Part shown: positions 5,429 to 7,340 of the stretch, piece after piece | Numbering within the stretch: the stretch's first letter is position 1 | Layout: every line of letters begins with the position of its first letter | Translations under genes and position numbers: made by a program | Notes under the pieces: generated by a model | Databases searched by the model: none | Told to the model about the DNA's origin: nothing | What the model saw: only the letters and a program-made list of their open reading frames with translations | Source: Bryobacterales bacterium | GTDB taxonomy: Bacteria > Acidobacteriota > Terriglobia > Bryobacterales > Bryobacteraceae | NCBI GenBank assembly: GCA_003142355.1 | Contig: PLMF01000211.1 | Location: 57,353 to 64,692 of the forward strand | Length of the DNA: 7,340 nt | Direction of reading: 5' to 3'

Positions 5429-6839
5429 GTTCACAGGCGAACGGATTATCCCCGGGAAGGTGGACGTCGATCTCCTGAACGAACACGTGGCGCGCTACAC
5501 CTTCGCGGCGCGCCTGGCCCGCGGCAAACGCGTGCTGGACGCCGGCTGCGGCGCCGGTTACGGCTCGGCGGAACTGGCGCAGACGGCCGATTCCGTGGTC
5601 GGCGTGGACCGCGCTCCGGAAGCCATAGACTTCGCGCGAGCCGCCTATGGCCTCCCCAATCTGCGGTTCGAGCAGGCATCCTGCGAGGCCCTGCCCCATC
5701 CCGGCGGCAGCTTCGACCTGGTGGTGGCCTTCGAAGTCATCGAGCACCTCGAAAACTGGCGCGAATTCCTGCTGGAAGCGCGGCGCGTGCTGGCGCCCGC
5801 CGGACAGCTCATCATCTCGACGCCCAACAGGCTCTATTACACCGAATCGCGCGGGCCCACCGGGGCCAACCCGTTCCACGTGCACGAGTTCGATTTCGAG
5901 GAGTTCCAAAGCGAGCTGCACGGCGTCTTTCCGCACGTTTCCATGTACCTGGAGAATCACATCGAAGGCGTTACGTTTCAGCCGTACGAAGCCGGCCAAA
6001 CGGTGGAAGTGCGGGTGGACGCGGGAGACCCCGCGCCGGACGAGTCGCACTTCTTCGTGGCGGTCTGCGCTCATCGACGCCAGCTCGGCAACCCCACTTA
6101 CGTTTACGTGCCGCGGGCCGCCAACGTGCTTCGCGAGCGGGAGCGCCACATCGCGCTGCTCGAGGGGGAACTGGCCACCAAGGACGAATGGCTCGACAAG
6201 GCCCAGCAGGATCTCGCCGAATTCGACCGCCTGTCTCGCCAGCAGAAGGCCGAGCTGGAACGCAGCAACCAGTGGGCCGATACGCTGAACCAGGAACTCG
6301 AAGAGCGGCGCGCGCGCATCGTCGAGCTCCAGGAGGAATTTGCGCGCGAGCAGGAAAGCGCGCGGAAGGTGGCCGAAGGTTACGCCGCCAGGTTTCGCGA
6401 GCAGGAGGAGGAACGGGAGCGCAGCAACCAGTGGGCCGATACGCTGAACCAGGAACTCGAGGAGCGGCGCGCGCGCATCGTCGAGCTGCAGGAGGAATTC
6501 GCGCGTGAGCAGGAGAACGCCCGCCAGGTGGCGGAAGGCTACGCCGCCAAAGTGGCCGACCTGGAGCGGGACATTCAAGACAAAACACGGTGGGCTATCG
6601 ACACCGAGACCAGCCTGACCGCCGTGATACGCGACCAGACGGAACGGCTCTCTCGCGCGGTGGCCGATCTGAGCACTGCGGTGGAGGCGCTGCACCACAC
6701 GGAGAAGGAACTCGAGGAGCGCACCGCTTGGGCGCTTCGTTTGCAGGACGAGGCGCACCGGCTCGAAGAGCAGGTCGACTTGTTCCGCGCTTCCCGTTGG
6801 GTGAAGCTGGGCCGCACGGTCGGTTTAGGCCCCGTTTGA
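5421..6839 (+). CDS. SAM-dependent methyltransferase fused to a long coiled coil (WbdD-like chain terminator candidate)
   Basis: 472 residues. Residues 1-220 are a class I methyltransferase: conserved start EFTGERIIPG, motif I VLDAGCGAGYGS (38-49), acidic D63 in VVGVDRA, FDLVVAFEVIEHLE (98-111), RRVLAPAGQLIISTPN (121-136), then NPFHVHEFDFEEF (150-162). Residues about 236-455 are charged, Glu/Arg-rich and helical with few helix breakers, read as coiled coil, including a near-perfect 53-residue tandem duplication. A Trp-containing core (WAxxL or similar) occurs at W257, W285, W338, W391 and W437. The C-terminus, FRASRWVKLGRTVGLGPV, is basic-amphipathic and could touch the membrane. The TTG start has GGAG (5410-5413) 7 bp upstream and overlaps wzt by 8 bp. 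E. coli O8 WbdD pairs a terminating methyltransferase with a coiled coil; here no kinase domain is present. Role as glycan capping enzyme is inference from architecture and the Wzt neighbour. Confidence 0.85.
   Translation: MAEFTGERIIPGKVDVDLLNEHVARYTFAARLARGKRVLDAGCGAGYGSAELAQTADSVVGVDRAPEAIDFARAAYGLPNLRFEQASCEALPHPGGSFDLVVAFEVIEHLENWREFLLEARRVLAPAGQLIISTPNRLYYTESRGPTGANPFHVHEFDFEEFQSELHGVFPHVSMYLENHIEGVTFQPYEAGQTVEVRVDAGDPAPDESHFFVAVCAHRRQLGNPTYVYVPRAANVLRERERHIALLEGELATKDEWLDKAQQDLAEFDRLSRQQKAELERSNQWADTLNQELEERRARIVELQEEFAREQESARKVAEGYAARFREQEEERERSNQWADTLNQELEERRARIVELQEEFAREQENARQVAEGYAAKVADLERDIQDKTRWAIDTETSLTAVIRDQTERLSRAVADLSTAVEALHHTEKELEERTAWALRLQDEAHRLEEQVDLFRASRWVKLGRTVGLGPV
6261..6578 (+). 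repeat. Two-copy 159-bp in-frame tandem duplication in the coiled-coil region
   Basis: Copy 1 starts at 6261 and copy 2 at 6420, both with RSNQWADTLNQELEER, so the period is 159 bp or 53 residues. The well-matched parts are 6261-6389 and 6420-6548: by hand count 118 of 129 bases are identical, the first 41 bases are exactly alike, and 41 of 43 residues match (S313/N366 and K316/Q369 differ). The last 10 residues of each unit have diverged. High identity, including at silent positions, indicates a fairly recent duplication or ongoing conversion. 53 residues is not an exact number of heptads (7.57), so a stutter in the coiled coil is expected. Confidence 0.95.
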
Positions 6840-6840
6840 C

Positions 6841-7340
6841 ATGGCTTTTCTCAAACGCTTCGTCCGAACGCTGCCGCTGCTGTTGCTGTCGCCCTTTCTG
6901 ATGGCCGTCAGTTTTGTGACGCTGCTGCTGACGGATATTCCTCCGCGCCGCAGGCGCGCACCTTCCCCCGGCCCCCGGCCCCTGGCCCCCGGCCCCCGCT
7001 CAGCTTCCGTCGTAATCCCCAACTGGAACGGAAAAGACCTGCTGGAGAAATACCTCCCCTCGGTGGTCGAAGCCCTTGCCGGCAATTCCGACAACGAAAT
7101 CGTGGTAGTCGACAACGGGTCCACCGACGGCAGCGCCGATTTCATCCGAGCCGGGTTCCCGCACGTCAAGCTCATCGCGCTTCCGCGCAATCTGGGCTTC
7201 GGCGGTGGTTCCAATGCGGGTATTCGCGCCGCCAGGAACCGCATCGTGGTGCTGCTCAACAGCGACATGCGCGTGGCCCCCGGCTTTCTCGCTCCATTGC
7301 TCGAAGGCTTCCGCGATCCCCTGGTCTTCGCCGTCGCCTG
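6841..7340 (+). CDS. Membrane-anchored family 2 glycosyltransferase, 5' part
   Basis: The first 166 codons; the gene continues past the window. ATG at 6841 follows the methyltransferase stop by one base, so it is co-transcribed and probably translationally coupled; only a weak AGG lies upstream. Residues 1-10 are basic (MAFLKRFVRT), 11-31 are a hydrophobic membrane segment, 32-55 a Pro/Arg-rich linker (PPRRRR then PSPGPRPLAPGPR), and the GT-A domain begins at SVVIPNWNGKDLL (56-68). Further family 2 signatures are EIVVVDNGSTDGS (86-98), LPRNLGFGGGSNAGI (114-128) and VVLLNSDM (136-143), where NSD takes the place of the metal-binding DxD. Such enzymes transfer a sugar from a nucleotide donor to a glycan acceptor, here presumably at the inner face of the membrane. 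Sugar specificity cannot be told. The linker is encoded by a GC-rich 7-bp repeat. Confidence 0.88.
   Translation, partial: MAFLKRFVRTLPLLLLSPFLMAVSFVTLLLTDIPPRRRRAPSPGPRPLAPGPRSASVVIPNWNGKDLLEKYLPSVVEALAGNSDNEIVVVDNGSTDGSADFIRAGFPHVKLIALPRNLGFGGGSNAGIRAARNRIVVLLNSDMRVAPGFLAPLLEGFRDPLVFAVA
6970..6997 (+). repeat. Four tandem copies of a 7-bp GC-rich unit, GGCCCC(C/T)
   Basis: Units at 6970-6976, 6977-6983, 6984-6990 and 6991-6997 read GGCCCCC, GGCCCCT, GGCCCCC, GGCCCCC, flanked on the left by CCCCC (6965-6969). The array lies in the glycosyltransferase gene between the membrane segment and the catalytic domain and encodes the Pro/Gly/Arg-rich linker. An inverted repeat CGCGCC-GCA-GGCGCG (6944-6958) sits just before it. 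Seven is not a multiple of three, so gain or loss of one unit would shift the reading frame. Confidence 0.85.

Noticed and set aside
5379..6758. 459-codon minus-strand open frame opposite the methyltransferase
   Set aside because: Long only because the plus-strand coiled-coil codons (GAG, GAA, CGC) rarely give stops in antisense; no domain, and it repeats because the sense gene repeats.

Overview
The window most likely comes from a member of the Acidobacteriota, close to Solibacter/Bryobacter. The main evidence is the 706-residue secreted protein at 1641-3761: an SBBP-type beta-propeller joined to the C-terminal domain that is strongly expanded in Solibacter-like genomes (the TIGR03437 type). 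The DNA is GC-rich, and several genes use GTG or TTG starts with little or no Shine-Dalgarno sequence. The taxonomic call rests on family recognition, not on a database search.

Layout. (1) 1-137 is the 3' end of an M24-family (Xaa-Pro aminopeptidase-like) gene. (2) 251-1579 holds two complete type II toxin-antitoxin modules arranged tail to tail with 17 bp between their stop codons: a RelE/HigB-type toxin with a NadS-like XRE antitoxin on the plus strand, and a MazF/PemK toxin with a small ribbon-helix-helix-like antitoxin on the minus strand. Each has an inverted repeat upstream of its first gene that could be its own operator; the minus-strand one is an 18-bp perfect palindrome with a third half-site. 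(3) 1641-3761 is the secreted SBBP/TIGR03437 protein. (4) 3762-4114 has no credible protein gene. It starts with a consensus-like promoter (TTGACA, 17 bp, CATAGT) that overlaps the preceding stop codon, followed by a chain of hairpins, some mutually exclusive: a candidate structured RNA. (5) 4115-7340 is a tight plus-strand surface-polysaccharide operon: a Wzt-type ABC-transporter ATPase with C-terminal carbohydrate-recognition domain, a SAM methyltransferase fused to a long coiled coil, and a membrane-anchored family 2 glycosyltransferase that runs off the window.

How the genes work together. The operon resembles the ABC-transporter route of O-antigen export in which a methyltransferase with a coiled coil (WbdD in E. 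coli O8/O9a) caps the growing glycan, the coiled coil sets chain length, and the Wzt C-terminal domain recognises the capped end. The methyltransferase here carries a recent in-frame 159-bp (53-residue) tandem duplication inside its coiled coil, which would lengthen such a ruler. This is the most interesting observation in the window. Next are the structured intergenic RNA candidate and a 7-bp GC-rich tandem repeat inside the glycosyltransferase gene, whose unit length is not a multiple of three. No Wzm permease gene lies next to wzt in this window.
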